Assembly (NCBI GenBank): GCA_019745395.1 | Contig: JAIETG010000016.1 | Location: 1-64,000, forward strand | Direction of reading: 5' to 3' | Length of the DNA stretch: 64,000 nt | Origin: Rhabdochlamydiaceae bacterium | GTDB lineage: Bacteria > Chlamydiota > Chlamydiia > Chlamydiales > Rhabdochlamydiaceae | Part shown: one piece after another, positions 37,681 to 46,189 of the stretch | How positions within the stretch are numbered: the stretch's first letter is position 1 | Layout: each line of letters starts with the position of its first letter | The notes under the pieces: model-generated | Told to the model about the DNA's origin: nothing | Database searches by the model: none | The model's input: only the letters and a program-made list of their open reading frames with translations | Made by a program: the position numbers and the translations under genes

Positions 37681-38930
37681 TAGAAAGAGACTTAGCTTGC
37701 ATATGGCATCCATTTACTCAAGCGCAAACAGAACCACCCCCTATTGCCATTGTAAAAGGAGAAGGGGCATACCTTTACTCGGATGCAGGAGATGCTTACC
37801 TAGATGGCATTTCGTCCTGGTGGACAAATTTACATGGACACTGCCATCCCTACATCGCAGAAAAAATTGCTAACCAAGCCCAGGAATTAGATCATGTAAT
37901 TTTTGCAGGATATACACACCCCCAAGCAGTTACTTTCGCCGAACGACTACTTGCGTTATTTCCCCAAGATTATTCACACGTTTTCTATTCAGACAATGGA
38001 TCCACTGCCGTGGAAATGGCTTTAAAAATGGCCTTTCAAGCAAAAGGAAACGGAAAAAAACTACTCTCTTTTCGAAATGCTTATCATGGAGACACTTTTG
38101 GCGCTATGGCAGCGGCGGGGAAATCCCATTATAACCAGCATTTTTGGCCATATCTATTTGAAGTTCATTCCATACTGCCCCCCTTTTCAGGAGAAGAAGA
38201 AAAATCGTGGCAAGAATTTGAAAACGCCATAGAGACCGGCGAGATAGCCGCTTTTATCTTCGAGCCCACGATCCAAGGAGCTGGAGGGATGCTCCTTCAT
38301 TCTGGAGAAATCCTCTCCAAAATGATTAAAAGATGCCAGAAAGATGGGATCATTACCATTGCCGATGAAGTGATGACTGGATTTGGAAGAACAGGGCCTC
38401 TTTTCGTTTGCAGCACCTTACAAACAGCTCCGGATTTAATCTGTCTTTCCAAAGGAATCACAGGTGGATTTTTACCCATGGGAGCCACCGTTGCCAAAAA
38501 ATTCATCTTTGACTCTTTTCTATCACCAGATCTTACGCGCGCATTTCTCCAAGGTCATTCGTATACAGCCAATCCAATTGCTTGCGCAGCTGCCAATGCA
38601 AGTTTAGATCTCCTGCTAGAATCCAATTGTTCTCATGCTAGAATAATGATCGAATCAGAACATCGCCTCTTTCAAAAACAATGGAAAAGCCATCCTAAGT
38701 TACATCGATGCGATGTGCTTGGGACCATTTTAGCCATAGAATACAAAACAGAAAAAACTTCATATTATCATCCACTCAAACAACGCTTAGTGGACTTTTT
38801 CAAAGCTGAAGGCGTGCTTTTACGCCCGTTTGGAAATATACTTTATGTACTTCCCCCCTACTGCATCAGCCGTATGGACCTACAAAAAATCTATTCTTTA
38901 ATCGCAATTACCTTAGAGGAACGGTCATGA
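37650..38930 (+). CDS. bioA: adenosylmethionine-8-amino-7-oxononanoate aminotransferase
   Basis: 426 aa from the ATG at 37650, which overlaps bioD by 31 bp and begins MERNYPHSSLVERDLACIWHPFTQ, the usual N-terminus. Longer upstream frames run through bioD. PLP aminotransferase of class III: SSWWTNLHGHCHP, FSDNGSTA-type loop (YSDNGSTAVE), DEVMTGFGRTG, and the PLP Lys in LSKGITGG. Its stop overlaps the next start (ATGA). Confidence 0.96.
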   Translation: MERNYPHSSLVERDLACIWHPFTQAQTEPPPIAIVKGEGAYLYSDAGDAYLDGISSWWTNLHGHCHPYIAEKIANQAQELDHVIFAGYTHPQAVTFAERLLALFPQDYSHVFYSDNGSTAVEMALKMAFQAKGNGKKLLSFRNAYHGDTFGAMAAAGKSHYNQHFWPYLFEVHSILPPFSGEEEKSWQEFENAIETGEIAAFIFEPTIQGAGGMLLHSGEILSKMIKRCQKDGIITIADEVMTGFGRTGPLFVCSTLQTAPDLICLSKGITGGFLPMGATVAKKFIFDSFLSPDLTRAFLQGHSYTANPIACAAANASLDLLLESNCSHARIMIESEHRLFQKQWKSHPKLHRCDVLGTILAIEYKTEKTSYYHPLKQRLVDFFKAEGVLLRPFGNILYVLPPYCISRMDLQKIYSLIAITLEERS

Positions 38931-39568
38931 CCAAAGGCTTTATTTCTTTTGAAAAAAAAATCAGAGAGCTTATCAACCCAATTGTAAAAGACCCTATTAC
39001 TCACGGGCTATGGCTTAACACTCTTTCTTATCTGGAAAATTGCGGAGCTCGTAAAATTGCCTCTTGCGAGCACCCAACAGCTGTCAAAGAAGAAATGCTA
39101 AAACATGCATCGGAAGAATTTCGCCATGCTTTTTTCTTAAAAAAACAGCTGTCTCGCATCCATCAATATTACGAAGATTATCGTAGATCCTACCTTTTAG
39201 GAGGATGGGCGGCTTATCATTATCTAAATACCCTAGACTTGCAAACTTCTCGTTACCTTCGTCTGCTTGGAATGAATTTTATAGAAGTCAAACAGCTCTC
39301 CTACCTTTTAGTTACCTACGCAATTGAATTACGAGCAGGCGAGCTATACCCTATTTACCAAGCTATTCTGAAAGAGAACCAATCGAAAATTCAAGTACAG
39401 TCCATTCTTCTTGAAGAGAAAGAACATCTACAAGAAATGGAAAGCGAATTAATCCAAATAGTTGATGCTCCCATGTACGTTGAGAGCATCTGTCAGATGG
39501 AGGCGATTTTATTTGAAAAGTGGCTTAAGGCTTGCTCTAACAGTCAAATTTTGCAAGCTGTTAGCTAA
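38927..39568 (+). CDS. ferritin-like di-iron protein at the end of the biotin operon
   Basis: 213 aa, all helical, no known name. Two ExxH motifs, Glu64-F-R-His67 and Glu164-K-E-His167, each preceded by a further carboxylate at ferritin-like distance (Glu37, 27 residues before; Glu134, 30 before), give the full E/ExxH/E/ExxH ligand set of a di-iron four-helix bundle. Helices: about 28-45, 50-80, 100-145, 148-178. Chlamydial CADD, a self-sacrificing di-iron oxygenase making p-aminobenzoate, is a functional precedent but not similar in sequence. Start overlaps the bioA stop (ATGA), so it is co-translated with the biotin enzymes. I infer that it supplies the pimeloyl moiety or another biotin step. 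Confidence 0.75.
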   Translation: MTKGFISFEKKIRELINPIVKDPITHGLWLNTLSYLENCGARKIASCEHPTAVKEEMLKHASEEFRHAFFLKKQLSRIHQYYEDYRRSYLLGGWAAYHYLNTLDLQTSRYLRLLGMNFIEVKQLSYLLVTYAIELRAGELYPIYQAILKENQSKIQVQSILLEEKEHLQEMESELIQIVDAPMYVESICQMEAILFEKWLKACSNSQILQAVS

Positions 39569-40283
39569 TGCGGTAATGAACAAGGATCATCCCCTCTTTC
39601 TTTTCTAGAGGCAAAATAGTAATACGGCCCACTTCAGCCGTATTGAGAACTTGAGTTCCGCCATCTGCCACACTACCCACACCTTTTAACGTTAAAAGCC
39701 TTAAAGGTTTGTTTTGAGGAAGTCCTGGCTGAAGATAAATTGTTTCACGCTCAAGTTCCTGGTAGTCTACAAAACGACAGGAAAAAGGAAGATCTTGAGA
39801 GACCAGCTCGTTTGCTTTTTTCTCAAGAGCTTCTCGAAAATCTTCCTCTACCGCTCCCTGATAATAAATAACGGGTTTTTTCTCATGCTCGCCTTTAAAA
39901 GGCATGAGAGGATTGGGAGAATATCCTAAGAGATATAAAGCAAAATCTACCACGTGTCCTGCCGAATGCAAACGCATATTGAGATACCGCCGATTCCAAT
40001 CAAGCGTTCCCTTCACTACAGTTCCTACAGGTGGAGGAGCATCTGCCTCTACATAATGAACAATCTTTCCATCCTTTAGCAAAACTTGAGAGACTTTCCC
40101 TTGCCAAGTATCTGCAGAAAGCATTCCTTGATCTGTTGCTTGTCCTCCTCCTCTTGGATAGAAAATGGTTTTATCCAAAACGATCATCCATCTTTGTGGA
40201 AAAGCCACTTCTTTGGAAACCTCTACAATCACGGCTTGCATATCTTTGAGGTAAGCATCCTGTAAATAAAGCAACTCTGTCAT
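39561..40283 (-). CDS. AlaX-type alanyl-tRNA editing protein, altered zinc site
   Basis: 240 aa. Stand-alone trans-editing domain that deacylates Ser- or Gly-tRNA-Ala. N-part with FYPRGGGQATDQG (about 41-53) and HSAGH (His106, His110), half of the zinc site. The second half, CxxxH in most AlaX (CGGTH), reads Asp207-GGT-Gln211 here, so two usual ligands are replaced. Either the subfamily coordinates metal differently or activity is lost. Downstream of the AIG2-like gene by 6 bp, likely one operon, convergent with the biotin operon and overlapping its end by 8 bp. Confidence 0.88.
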   Translation of the reverse strand: MTELLYLQDAYLKDMQAVIVEVSKEVAFPQRWMIVLDKTIFYPRGGGQATDQGMLSADTWQGKVSQVLLKDGKIVHYVEADAPPPVGTVVKGTLDWNRRYLNMRLHSAGHVVDFALYLLGYSPNPLMPFKGEHEKKPVIYYQGAVEEDFREALEKKANELVSQDLPFSCRFVDYQELERETIYLQPGLPQNKPLRLLTLKGVGSVADGGTQVLNTAEVGRITILPLEKKEGMILVHYRIS

Positions 40284-40289
40284 AACATC

Positions 40290-40646
40290 CTATATTTTTT
40301 TTGCACTTACATAAACCCACGCAAAGATACCTGAAAGCAGCTGAACTTGAATTCTTGCATATTCAGCTACCTCGTATTCATCAGACTTGAGCAATTCTTC
40401 CAGAGACACCTGAAACACCACTCCAGGAACCAAATCCTGAGGATCTCCAGAAAATTGGACGATAGAATGCACATCCTCTCCACTCTTAGCAATGACTCCA
40501 GCATCTGTAATTTGCAACTTTTCCAAAAAGTACCCAGGAAGACTATCCATCTTGCCTGTTAATTTACGACCAAAGGTATCTATCTGAACTTTTTCATACT
40601 GCAAAGTTCCATAAGAAAATAAATTTTCAGTGTATTTAGATTCCAT
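40290..40646 (-). CDS. gamma-glutamylcyclotransferase-like (AIG2) protein
   Basis: 118 aa. LFSYGTLQ (about 9-16) is the YGTL substrate loop of the AIG2/GGCT fold. The Glu in DEYEVAEYARIQV (about 89-101) corresponds to the catalytic acid of LDxYEG-type motifs. Some relatives release 5-oxoproline from gamma-glutamyl peptides. First gene of a two-gene unit with the AlaX protein. Confidence 0.8.
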   Translation of the reverse strand: MESKYTENLFSYGTLQYEKVQIDTFGRKLTGKMDSLPGYFLEKLQITDAGVIAKSGEDVHSIVQFSGDPQDLVPGVVFQVSLEELLKSDEYEVAEYARIQVQLLSGIFAWVYVSAKKI

Positions 40647-40735
40647 GAGCTATTACTCCAATTTTCAGACTACTATTCAAGAAAACACCCACTTACTTAA
40701 TTAAATAAAATAATTTACTGATAAAACAAAAAACA

Positions 40736-40764
40736 TTACAAATATCTCAATATCATGTTATAAT
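40736..40764 (+). promoter_or_regulatory. promoter of the PARG-like gene
   Basis: TTACAA (40736-40741) and perfect TATAAT (40759-40764) with 17-bp spacing, 33 bp before the ATG. There is no Shine-Dalgarno at the start codon. Confidence 0.5.
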
Positions 40765-40797
40765 AAACACTGAAAAACCAAATTACATTTATTATAC

Positions 40798-41943
40798 ATG
40801 TATATTTCTAAAATTTCCAATCTTCAGCATAGAGAGAACTCGCTTAACAAAGATCGCCACCTAAAAAAATTTGAATCCATATCCACCTGGAATTCGGTTA
40901 AAAATTTCTTTAAAACTGTAAAAGTCGCGATAATTCCAAGGATTAATTTTGCCGGATCTCTTGTAGGAAAAACAAAAACCATAAAGATTTCCCTAAAAGA
41001 TTTTGCGCCTCACATTGTTCATCCTAACAAACAATTTGTCTATAACTTCCTCACCAAGGACAGCCCCCCCTCTGAAATCGTCTATATTTCTAAAAAATCT
41101 TTGAATATAAAAGAAGAACAACATCTGGCAAAAAAACAGGTATTTGCCGCCCCGCTACTCAGGATTAAACAATGTACTGGAGGGTTTACTTACGATACTT
41201 CCACTCAAAACACCAAACACTGGACTGCCAACTTTGCAGATTCTCATTTGTTTGGGTTTTGTGAAGGGCCACTGCTTGCTCAAGATGAACTTCAAGTATT
41301 AGAACATCCCGGCATTTACCATCTAAAAACAGCCCTTACAGCTCTCCCCAATTTCAGAGTTATTAAACCTAAACAAGCTGCTCTTATTGAAAACATCTAT
41401 AGACAAGGAATATTAGATGCTCAAAAACCGCTTTCTTCCGGAAAAACTCTATATGGAAATACATTCGCATTTGCATCTAAAACAGAAATCCTCTCTCGTC
41501 TGCAAAAAAAAACCGCGTCTTCTAGCAACATCGTAGCCATGGCAGCGCCTCACATACCCTATTATCTAGAAGGACAGCCTTATCAAAGAAAACATCTAGA
41601 GGAGCTGTTCTACACTGCATACACAGCCTTTAGTGCAATAGCTGAAAAATCACAACTACAGAAAAATGTTATCCATACTGGAAACTGGGGAGCTGGGGCT
41701 TTTGGCAATGATCCCAAAGTTGTAGCCCTCATCCAAATAGTGGCAGCGAGACTAGCCGGCATTGATGAGATGCGTTACTATCCCATGAACTCTCATCAAG
41801 AATTCGAACAAGCTCAAAAGCTTTTATTCGACATAGAACAAATCCATCAAGGCCAGAATTTCACCGTGGATGATTTTCTGTCGTACTTAGCAAGCAACTC
41901 AAAAAATCATCGCCTTTTCTATGGGAAAGGCAATGGAACGTGA
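40798..41943 (+). CDS. poly(ADP-ribose) glycohydrolase-like protein
   Basis: 381 aa. The C-half matches the PARG macrodomain: HTGNWGAGAFGND...ALIQIVAA (about 293-317) equals TGNWGCGAFGGD...ALIQILAA of eukaryotic PARG, and the end keeps the FTVDDFLSYL helix. The catalytic loop, normally GGGV...QEEIRF, reads LFGFCEGPLLAQDELQVL (about 151-168): Gly-rich residues are lost, but Gln162-Asp163-Glu164 retains the second, catalytic Glu. No Sec signal, basic N-terminus, own promoter, no operon partner. Probably a secreted enzyme removing host ADP-ribosylation. Whether the altered loop is active is open. Confidence 0.78.
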   Translation: MYISKISNLQHRENSLNKDRHLKKFESISTWNSVKNFFKTVKVAIIPRINFAGSLVGKTKTIKISLKDFAPHIVHPNKQFVYNFLTKDSPPSEIVYISKKSLNIKEEQHLAKKQVFAAPLLRIKQCTGGFTYDTSTQNTKHWTANFADSHLFGFCEGPLLAQDELQVLEHPGIYHLKTALTALPNFRVIKPKQAALIENIYRQGILDAQKPLSSGKTLYGNTFAFASKTEILSRLQKKTASSSNIVAMAAPHIPYYLEGQPYQRKHLEELFYTAYTAFSAIAEKSQLQKNVIHTGNWGAGAFGNDPKVVALIQIVAARLAGIDEMRYYPMNSHQEFEQAQKLLFDIEQIHQGQNFTVDDFLSYLASNSKNHRLFYGKGNGT

Positions 41944-42172
41944 AATACTAATTACGATCTAGCTTGGAAAATTCTTTGAAAGATTGATTTTTCCCCGTTT
42001 TAACGCAGCATCATTTTAAAGACATCTCCAGTCCATCCAAGATCCATAGAAAAATAGAAGTTGTTACTGCAGATCCACAACTGATAAAAATCTATTTTTA
42101 GGAAGAAAACCCAGATAGATCAAGGTTTTCAGAAAACACCTGAATTGAAAACAATAAAATACAAAACACAAG

Positions 42173-42202
42173 TTGACATATAGCTCCGCCGATTGGCATA
42201 TT
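42173..42202 (+). promoter_or_regulatory. promoter of the dipeptidase gene
   Basis: Perfect TTGACA (42173-42178), then CATATT (42197-42202) at 18 bp. The ATG at 42231 follows AAAAAGGAGTTTTCTTT. Confidence 0.55.
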
Positions 42203-42230
42203 GACCGATCAAAAAAAAGGAGTTTTCTTT

Positions 42231-42824
42231 ATGAAAAAATGTTTAAGCCTTTGCACACTTCTTACTGCACTCGTTGGATTTACCCCATCCCTCCTTTCTG
42301 CGGAACTAGTGGATATTCAATCTTTTATCCCTCAAATCCAAGTAGATCTTAAATACGCAACCTCCGACAATTTCACAGGACAAGTAGTCTACGATTTCAC
42401 CCATTGCTTAGTACATAAAGATGCCGCAGTTAAACTGGTCCACGTTCAAGAAGAACTAGAAGGTATGGGACTTGGATTGAAAATTTGGGACGGATTTCGT
42501 CCTATGGCAGCCCAATGGAAGTTTTGGGAACTCGTTCCTGATGAAAGGTATGTAAGCAATCCTAGAAAAGGAGGACGGCACACTAGAGGCACGGCAGTAG
42601 ATATAACTTTAATCACAAAAGATGGTAAAGAATTATTGATGCCCTCGGCTTTTGACGACTTTAGTGAAAAAGCTCATCGAAATTATAGAGAAACATCTAA
42701 TGAGGCTATCCAAAATCGCGAACTTTTAGAGAAAGTGATGGAAAAACATGGGTTCATTGGCTTCCCTAGCGAATGGTGGCATTTTGACCTCATCGGATGG
42801 GAAAACTACCCTCCCGTGGAATAA
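42231..42824 (+). CDS. D-alanyl-D-alanine dipeptidase, VanX/DdpX family
   Basis: 197 aa from the ATG with AGGAG. Signal peptide about 1-24 (MKKCLSLCTLLTALVGFTPS...). M15D zinc ligands are visible: His117 (GRHTRG), Asp124 (TAVDIT) and His184, with Glu181 catalytic (SEWWHFD). Arg90 (DGFRPM) binds the substrate. Periplasmic cleavage of D-Ala-D-Ala would recycle or trim peptidoglycan precursors; there is no vanH/vanA or sensor nearby, so a resistance role is unlikely. Confidence 0.88.
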   Translation: MKKCLSLCTLLTALVGFTPSLLSAELVDIQSFIPQIQVDLKYATSDNFTGQVVYDFTHCLVHKDAAVKLVHVQEELEGMGLGLKIWDGFRPMAAQWKFWELVPDERYVSNPRKGGRHTRGTAVDITLITKDGKELLMPSAFDDFSEKAHRNYRETSNEAIQNRELLEKVMEKHGFIGFPSEWWHFDLIGWENYPPVE

Positions 42825-42931
42825 TTTCATGAAAAATAAACTAAAAAATTTAGAACCAGACAACTCTTTGTTTTCATTGAAAGTTAATACTTCTTAGAGG
42901 ATAATTTAAGAAAAAAACGTGAGATATTATC

Positions 42932-43297
42932 ATGGTAATGAGCCTATCCGAATGCAATCTAGCAAGAATAACTAACACGCAACTCGAAGCTTGCTTGCAA
43001 GACTGTAAAACAAATTTTTACTCAGATTTTACGCAACACATAGCTCCTTTGGACTCACAGAGTGCAAAGACCGCTGCTCACATGAAGTGCAACAGCTGGA
43101 GAAAGAGCGCTGAAACCATCGAAGCTGCTACTGAACCATCCAACCTGTTGTTGATAACTACCGTTACCGTGATTGTGCTCTTAGCGGCAGCTAAACTCTA
43201 TGGCTCACAACAAAAAGCAGCCACAACTAAACCTTCTACCGCCCCCAAACCGTCTACACAGGCGAACATACTCTCTATATTCAATATTAAGGCGTAG
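42932..43297 (+). CDS. small one-helix membrane protein
   Basis: 121 aa, family unknown. Helical Cys-containing N-part (CNLARITNTQLEACLQDC, more Cys at about 53), one membrane segment (about 72-88, LLLITTVTVIVLLAAAKLY), and a Lys/Pro/Thr-rich tail. Met1 or Met3 may be the start; no clear Shine-Dalgarno. It overlaps the convergent aroC end by 11 bp. Comparable small Cys-rich proteins occur at 63061-63495. Confidence 0.6.
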   Translation: MVMSLSECNLARITNTQLEACLQDCKTNFYSDFTQHIAPLDSQSAKTAAHMKCNSWRKSAETIEAATEPSNLLLITTVTVIVLLAAAKLYGSQQKAATTKPSTAPKPSTQANILSIFNIKA

Positions 43298-44414
43298 TAA
43301 CAGCTAAAGTTAACTGCTCAGACAGCCTTGCACTTCGATGCATAAGAAGGCTGTCTGCAAGAACAAGAGCTGCCATTGCTTCAACCACAGGAACTGCTCG
43401 AATAGCAACGCAAGGATCGTGCCTGCCTGTTTTCGGGATCTGAAACACGGCAGACTCTCCTGTAAGAGAAACCGTCTGTTGCGGCTTTTTAATGCTTGAA
43501 GTTGGCTTAAATGCCACGCGAAAGAAAAGCGGAGATCCAGTCGAAATCCCCCCTAAAGTTCCTCCTGAAAAATTTGTGATAGTCTCTACTTTTCCCTCCG
43601 CATTTACCATAAATCCATCGTTATGTTCCGATCCTTTTTTACGCGCGGCTTCAAAACCAGACCCAATCTCAAACCCTTTAGACGCGGGAAGAGAAAGCAT
43701 TCCAAACGCAAGCAGAGCTTCTAATTTTGCATAAACAGGATCTCCAAGACCAACAGGCAAATGCGCTATACAACCCACAATCCCCCCCAAAGAATCCCCA
43801 TCTAAACTCACCTCTTCAATTCTTTGTATCATGAGTTTTTCAGCTTCTATATCTGGACAAAAAATAGGACTAGAATAAGTTTTTTCTCGAAGAGCGGAAA
43901 GAGTAGAGTCTCCAAGAGGCGGCATCTCAACACCTCCGATCTCCGCCATAAAAGCTACACAATCGATCTGAAAATGTGCTAGAAGCTTTTTAGCAACAGC
44001 TCCTGCTGCAACCCTTGCTGCAGTTTCTCGAGCAGAAGACCTCCCTCCTCCTCGATAATCAAATAAGCCGTACTTTTCCAAATAGGTAAAATTGGCATGT
44101 CCTGGCCGGTAAAGATCTTTGATCGCTGCATATTGATCAGAACATGCATCTTGATTGCGGATCAAAAGAGTAATAGGAGCCCCAGTTGTTGTTCCCTGAA
44201 AAACTCCAGAGAGGATCTCAACCCCATCTTGCTCTACGCGTGGAGATGTATAGATGTTATTTCCTGGCCTTCGAAAAGCTAGCTGCTGATCTATTTCTTC
44301 TTTCGTAATCAAAAGGCCTGCGGGACATCCATCTATAACAACTCCAATTGCAGGCCCATGAGACTCTCCAAAAGTTGTGATGCGAAAAATTTGCCCAAAA
44401 AAGTTAGCAGCCAT
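43287..44414 (-). CDS. aroC: chorismate synthase
   Basis: 375 aa from the ATG at 44414 inside the last aroK codons (MAANFFGQIFRITTFGESHG); an upstream in-frame codon is less likely. Converts EPSP to chorismate with reduced FMN. Signatures: GESHGPAIG, the central YRGGGRSSARETAARVAAG (about 118-136) and GRHDPC near the end. Last gene of the shikimate operon. Confidence 0.96.
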   Translation of the reverse strand: MAANFFGQIFRITTFGESHGPAIGVVIDGCPAGLLITKEEIDQQLAFRRPGNNIYTSPRVEQDGVEILSGVFQGTTTGAPITLLIRNQDACSDQYAAIKDLYRPGHANFTYLEKYGLFDYRGGGRSSARETAARVAAGAVAKKLLAHFQIDCVAFMAEIGGVEMPPLGDSTLSALREKTYSSPIFCPDIEAEKLMIQRIEEVSLDGDSLGGIVGCIAHLPVGLGDPVYAKLEALLAFGMLSLPASKGFEIGSGFEAARKKGSEHNDGFMVNAEGKVETITNFSGGTLGGISTGSPLFFRVAFKPTSSIKKPQQTVSLTGESAVFQIPKTGRHDPCVAIRAVPVVEAMAALVLADSLLMHRSARLSEQLTLAVTTP

Positions 44415-44916
44415 AAGCCATAGATCCTTCTGTAACAATAGTGCATAAAGAAGTCAAAATTTCATTGTCTTCCATCGAATCAACATTAACACAATGAGAC
44501 GGAATAGATTCATAAAAAGAAATCCTTTCTTCATAAAACTTTTCTATAGGTCCTGCCAGTAGCGTTACGCCGCGATTTTGCAACGTCGTAAGACTTGCTT
44601 GTAAATAGATCAACGTTCCCATAGTCTGTAAAACCGCAAGAGTTCTAGGATGTAAAACAGCTCCACCACCCAAGGCAATTACAGAATTTCTGATCCCGAC
44701 CAATCTCGCTACAGCTCTCATCTCCAACTTGCGAAATTCCTCTTCTCCAATCAATTGATAGAGATTTTTTATAGTAAGCTTACGCTCTGACTCCTCTGCA
44801 TACAGCTGAAGGATCTGCTCATCTGTGTCTACAAAAGGGAGCTTCAACTTTTTTGCTAAAAGACTTCCAAAGTGAGTCTTTCCACATCCTTTAAATCCAA
44901 ATAAAATACTATTCAT
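44404..44916 (-). CDS. aroK: shikimate kinase
   Basis: 170 aa. P-loop GFKGCGKT (7-14), DTDEQIL substrate motif (about 31-37), and GGGAVLHPR (about 78-86, equal to the family's GGG). Phosphorylates shikimate. Overlaps aroA by 8 bp and aroC by 11 bp. Confidence 0.93.
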   Translation of the reverse strand: MNSILFGFKGCGKTHFGSLLAKKLKLPFVDTDEQILQLYAEESERKLTIKNLYQLIGEEEFRKLEMRAVARLVGIRNSVIALGGGAVLHPRTLAVLQTMGTLIYLQASLTTLQNRGVTLLAGPIEKFYEERISFYESIPSHCVNVDSMEDNEILTSLCTIVTEGSMAYGC

Positions 44917-46189
44917 AAAAATTTGCTCCTAATGATTTAAAATCATCAAAAAAGGAAGGATACGTTTTGTCCATGCATTCTGCTCCTACAATCTCACTTG
45001 GGCCCGCAGCTCCTAAAGCCGCTACCGTTAAAGCTAAAGCTAGTCTATGATCATGATGAGCATAAAGCTTAGCTCCATAAAGGATCGATGGCTCGATCAC
45101 AAGCCCATCTGGCTTTTCTTCAATGAGTGCGCCCATTTTTTGCAGCTCCATAGCTATACAATGGATCCTATCCGATTCTTTATTTCGTGCCATCGATGCA
45201 TTGACAATCTCTGTACGGCTTGTCGCAAAACAAGCCAATACGGCAAGGATTGGAACAGCATCAATACTATCATCAAGGTCGATTATTTTTCCTTCTAGTT
45301 TTTTTCCGGGCTTTATCGTTAAAGAACCTTTCTCCTCATCAGTATGAATAATAGCTCCCATGCTTTGCAACAACGGAATGATCGCTTTATCCCCTTGTGG
45401 ATCTTTCATATCCATATTATGCAATGTAAGCTCAGAATGGGTCAGAATCGCAGCTACAATAGGAAAAGCTGCCGTGCTGAAATCGCCGGGAACACGATAT
45501 TCAAACCCCTGTATTTGCGAATTACCCGCCATTCTATAACAGGAATACCCTCTCCGCTCATAAGAAATCCCCAGCTTGTCAAACCAATATAGAGTCAAGT
45601 CAATCCAAGGTTTTTCTCCAGGATTTTGTACATGCACTTCGATAGGATGAGAAGCAAAAGCAGCTGCCATCAAAAGCCCTGAAACAGGCTGGGAATCTTT
45701 TCCATCGATGTCCGCATACGCTTGCGTAATGGGCCCTTTAATCACAAGAGGAGCGAACCCATTTTCCCGAGATGAAACAGCAAAAGCTCCCAATTGCTCT
45801 AATCCCCGTAAAAGCGGCGCTGCTACCCGGCTTTGACGAATCGAAGCATCTCCAGTAAGAATCGTATACTGAGAAATCAGTCCAGCTATCGCACCGATAA
45901 AACGCAGAACCAAACCAGAGTTTCCACAATCTATAACATCAGAAGAAGGAGTTGGATTGCCTGCACAGCCACGAATTTTTAGAGTATTTTCTAAAATCTC
46001 GACCTCCGCGCCTAGCTGCCTTACCGCTTGAATCATAGCTGTCGTATCTGGAGAGGGAAGGAAATCATGAATATAAGAGGTGCCCCTAGCTAGAAAAGCA
46101 AAAAAGACAGCTCTGAGAGTATGCGATTTAGAAGAAGGAACCGTTAAATGCCCTTGTAAAGAAGAAGGAGACGCAAAAAAACTACGCAT
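44909..46189 (-). CDS. aroA: EPSP synthase
   Basis: 426 aa. SKSHTLRAVFFAFLARG (about 19-35) is the shikimate-phosphate site, CGNSGLVLRF (about 87-96) the LGNAGTxxR-like loop, and the C-terminal YPSFFDDFKSLGANF is typical. Joins PEP to shikimate-3-phosphate. Overlaps both neighbours. Confidence 0.95.
   Translation of the reverse strand: MRSFFASPSSLQGHLTVPSSKSHTLRAVFFAFLARGTSYIHDFLPSPDTTAMIQAVRQLGAEVEILENTLKIRGCAGNPTPSSDVIDCGNSGLVLRFIGAIAGLISQYTILTGDASIRQSRVAAPLLRGLEQLGAFAVSSRENGFAPLVIKGPITQAYADIDGKDSQPVSGLLMAAAFASHPIEVHVQNPGEKPWIDLTLYWFDKLGISYERRGYSCYRMAGNSQIQGFEYRVPGDFSTAAFPIVAAILTHSELTLHNMDMKDPQGDKAIIPLLQSMGAIIHTDEEKGSLTIKPGKKLEGKIIDLDDSIDAVPILAVLACFATSRTEIVNASMARNKESDRIHCIAMELQKMGALIEEKPDGLVIEPSILYGAKLYAHHDHRLALALTVAALGAAGPSEIVGAECMDKTYPSFFDDFKSLGANFYE

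Noticed and set aside
38927-39568. Calling the last biotin-operon gene CADD
   Set aside because: CADD has a heme-oxygenase-like fold and a different sequence; the ligand spacing here fits a ferritin-like bundle instead.
42231-42824. Vancomycin-resistance cluster
   Set aside because: Only the dipeptidase is present; no vanA, vanH or sensor-regulator pair is nearby.
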